64,000 bases of DNA, taken from the NCBI RefSeq assembly GCF_027596085.1, contig NC_072456.1, forward strand, positions 20,268,718 to 20,332,717, written 5' to 3'. Of this stretch, positions 62,426 to 64,000 are shown one piece after another; positions within the stretch are counted from its first letter, which is position 1; each line of letters begins with the position of its first letter. The notes under the pieces are model-generated. The model had not been told where the DNA came from, did not search any database, and saw only the letters and a program-made list of their open reading frames with translations. Origin of the DNA: Anoplopoma fimbria (taxonomy: Eukaryota > Chordata > Actinopteri > Perciformes > Anoplopomatidae). The position numbers and the translations under genes were made by a program.

Positions 62426-63399
62426 GTTTCATACAGAAAGATGAATTCTGACTCCTTCTGACTGCCTGAGGGTTCCTGTAGTTCACATCACATCCACCAG
62501 GAGGAACTGTTGATTTACGTTTACGAGCACCTGCACTCTGAAAACCCTGCAGGTAATTGCTCTGAGGTATTCTTCCATGTGCTTCAGCGTTTGCGTGTCA
62601 CATTGAAGAGGGGCGCTTCCTGTTCTTTTGGCTGCGTTGATGAAGGTTCATCTATTCAGCGCCGCATTTACCCAGAATTCATGTGACATCTCGTAGAAAC
62701 GGTGGATCACGGCCTGTTTGGCACCTGCATGTAATCCTCATTTAGATGCTCGGTGTAATACTCCTGAGACATAACTTGGCGTGTTGAATTCACAGCTCAT
62801 TCATTCACACACACACTGATGATAGGCAGACTGATGCACATGCAGAGGATGTTTTTATTAATTGTTTTTTTCTTTTCTAAGTGTGAATGACAGCACATCC
62901 TTCCTCCTCTATCTCCTCCTCACTCTCTTTATCTTCCCTTCTCCCTCGCTCCCTCCTGTTTGCCTTTCCCTCTGTGTGTCCATGCGGGCACATGAGTGTG
63001 TATTCCTGACTGTGTGTGTGTTCAGAGATAGAAAAAGAGAAAAGGCAGGCTTGTGAAACCTCAGAGTTCCTGTGGTTGCAGCCCTCCTTCCCCTCTTCCT
63101 CCCCTCCTTTCTCTCTCTCTCTCTCTCTCTTTTCGCTCTCCCTACAGACAGCTCTGGATCTGACACTTGAATAAATATGAAAGTGCCCTATTTTTTCTCT
63201 TTCTGTCTGAGGATTCACACGCTCCTCACAAGCTGCGACGCAGAGGCAGCGTAGGGGAGGTTTTTCTCTCATCCAGTCTTTTTCTATAGAGCACATTACA
63301 GCCTGTGGAAAAAAGATAAAAGAAGTTCCACGATCACACTGGAGTTATTTAATTAGCGGCACCTTAAAGGTTAGCACTGATCATATTCTGTATTTTGGT

Positions 63400-63570
63400 T
63401 GTTGTCAACAAATCCCATGAAAAGACCAAATCCGACAATGAATTTATCCTACTAATAAAGCTTATTCCTCTGTGCCATAGATATTCACTGTTGTCCAAAA
63501 ATTATTAAAAACGCATCATAGAGTCACACTGTTCTTCATTATAATAAACATAGGCACTGTTGTTTATTTT
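63400..63570 (+). repeat. Teleost interspersed repeat (second copy of 53745-53835 family)
   Basis: GTTGTCAACAAATCCCATGA, AAAGACCAAATCCGACAATG and CATAGGCACTGTTGTTTATT are characteristic blocks. This is a longer copy than the one in tle5 intron 4. Confidence 0.7.
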
Positions 63571-63572
63571 AA

Positions 63573-64000
63573 AGGTGACATATCATGCTCATCTTTTTTG
63601 TATTTTGGGTTTCTACTAGAACACGTTTACATGCTTTTATGATCAAAAAACATTATTTTTTTCATACTGTCTGTTTGAATATACCTGTTTTCACCCTATG
63701 TCTGAAACGCTGCGTTGAAGCGACTGTCTCTTTAAGCCCCCACCTCTAAAAAGTCTGCTCTGATTGGCTTGCATGGATAAATATAGTGCACCTTTGCTGA
63801 GGTAGTTCTCAAGCAGTGGGTGGAGGTACTCGGATGTGGGGTGGTATATTCTAATGAGCCTGCTTGTGTCAGAGGAAGGGGAGCCAAATCTGAATGGCTT
63901 GTTAAATCACTTGTTTTCTGATCTAGGCATACCAAAAAAACTGCCTGGGTTCTCTTATTTTACAGTTCGTGGGTTGGTGGGAAATCCAGATATCCAAACG
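63573..64000 (+). repeat. Teleost interspersed repeat, cut by window end
   Basis: It begins AAAGGTGACATATCATGCTC and continues with GTATTTTGGGTTTCTACTAG, CTCTTTAAGCCCCCACCTC and GTCTGCTCTGATTGGCT, all typical of a common percomorph repeat. It probably runs past position 64000. Confidence 0.75.

Larger units (their letters stand above)
60761..64000. other. Downstream intergenic region
   Basis: No exon was recognised. The region is AT-rich with three interspersed repeat blocks (62082-62425, 63400-63570, 63573-64000) and a CT-rich stretch (62895-63130). Confidence 0.7.

Overview
The window is vertebrate nuclear DNA and almost certainly comes from a teleost, probably a percomorph-type fish. It has compact multi-exon genes with GT-AG introns, very dense CA/GT microsatellites, and several interspersed repeats that I recognise as abundant in teleost genomes. 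Two genes can be supported, both on the + strand. No RNA gene, CRISPR array, operon or viral gene was seen.

Left part, 1 to about 21.9 kb: exons 2 to 7 of a Gq-class G-protein alpha subunit gene, best called gna11. Exon 1 (start codon and N-terminal helix) lies upstream of the window. The coding exons are 6296-6480, 7174-7328, 7923-8051 or 8610-8738, 11534-11663, 15631-15784 and 16348-16538. Every length and phase matches the human GNAQ/GNA11 gene model (185, 155, 129, 130, 154, 191 bp). A long 3'UTR follows, with several poly(A) signals between 19.3 and 21.9 kb.

Main discovery: exon 4 is present twice in tandem. Exon 4a (7923-8051) and exon 4b (8610-8738) have the same length, phase and open frame, and each has good splice sites. 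Both code for residues 159-202, which include the switch I arginine (R183). They differ at 9 amino acids, and most of the codons that encode the same residue differ silently, which points to an old duplication with both copies under protein-level constraint. Copy 4a looks like vertebrate GNA11 and copy 4b like vertebrate GNAQ. One gene could therefore make two G-alpha proteins differing around switch I.

Middle and right part, 22.4 to about 60.8 kb: the complete tle5 gene (aes, amino-terminal enhancer of split). It has seven coding exons: 24094-24120, 40594-40682, 45037-45100, 49322-49366, 54795-54857, 55683-55757 and 57265-57492. They encode 196 residues. A GC-rich promoter/5'UTR region precedes it and intron 1 is 16.5 kb long. 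Tle5 is the short Groucho/TLE family member with the Q tetramerisation domain and a GP-like tail but no WD40 repeats.

The two genes are not known to act in one pathway. Gna11 couples receptors to phospholipase C-beta, and Tle5 modulates Groucho/TLE corepression. Their adjacency is conserved synteny with human 19p13.3 (TLE5 next to GNA11), which supports gna11 over gnaq. As I recall, the human pair is head-to-head, whereas here it is tail-to-head.

Non-coding regions: the introns hold four very long GT tracts (about 140-190 bp), many shorter CA tracts, a 337-bp hAT-type MITE with a perfect 8-bp target duplication (13440-13776), a Tc1-type MITE (39533-39763), a direct repeat pair bracketing tle5 exon 1, and several unclassified teleost repeats. 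From 60.8 to 64.0 kb there is no gene, only repeats and low-complexity sequence.
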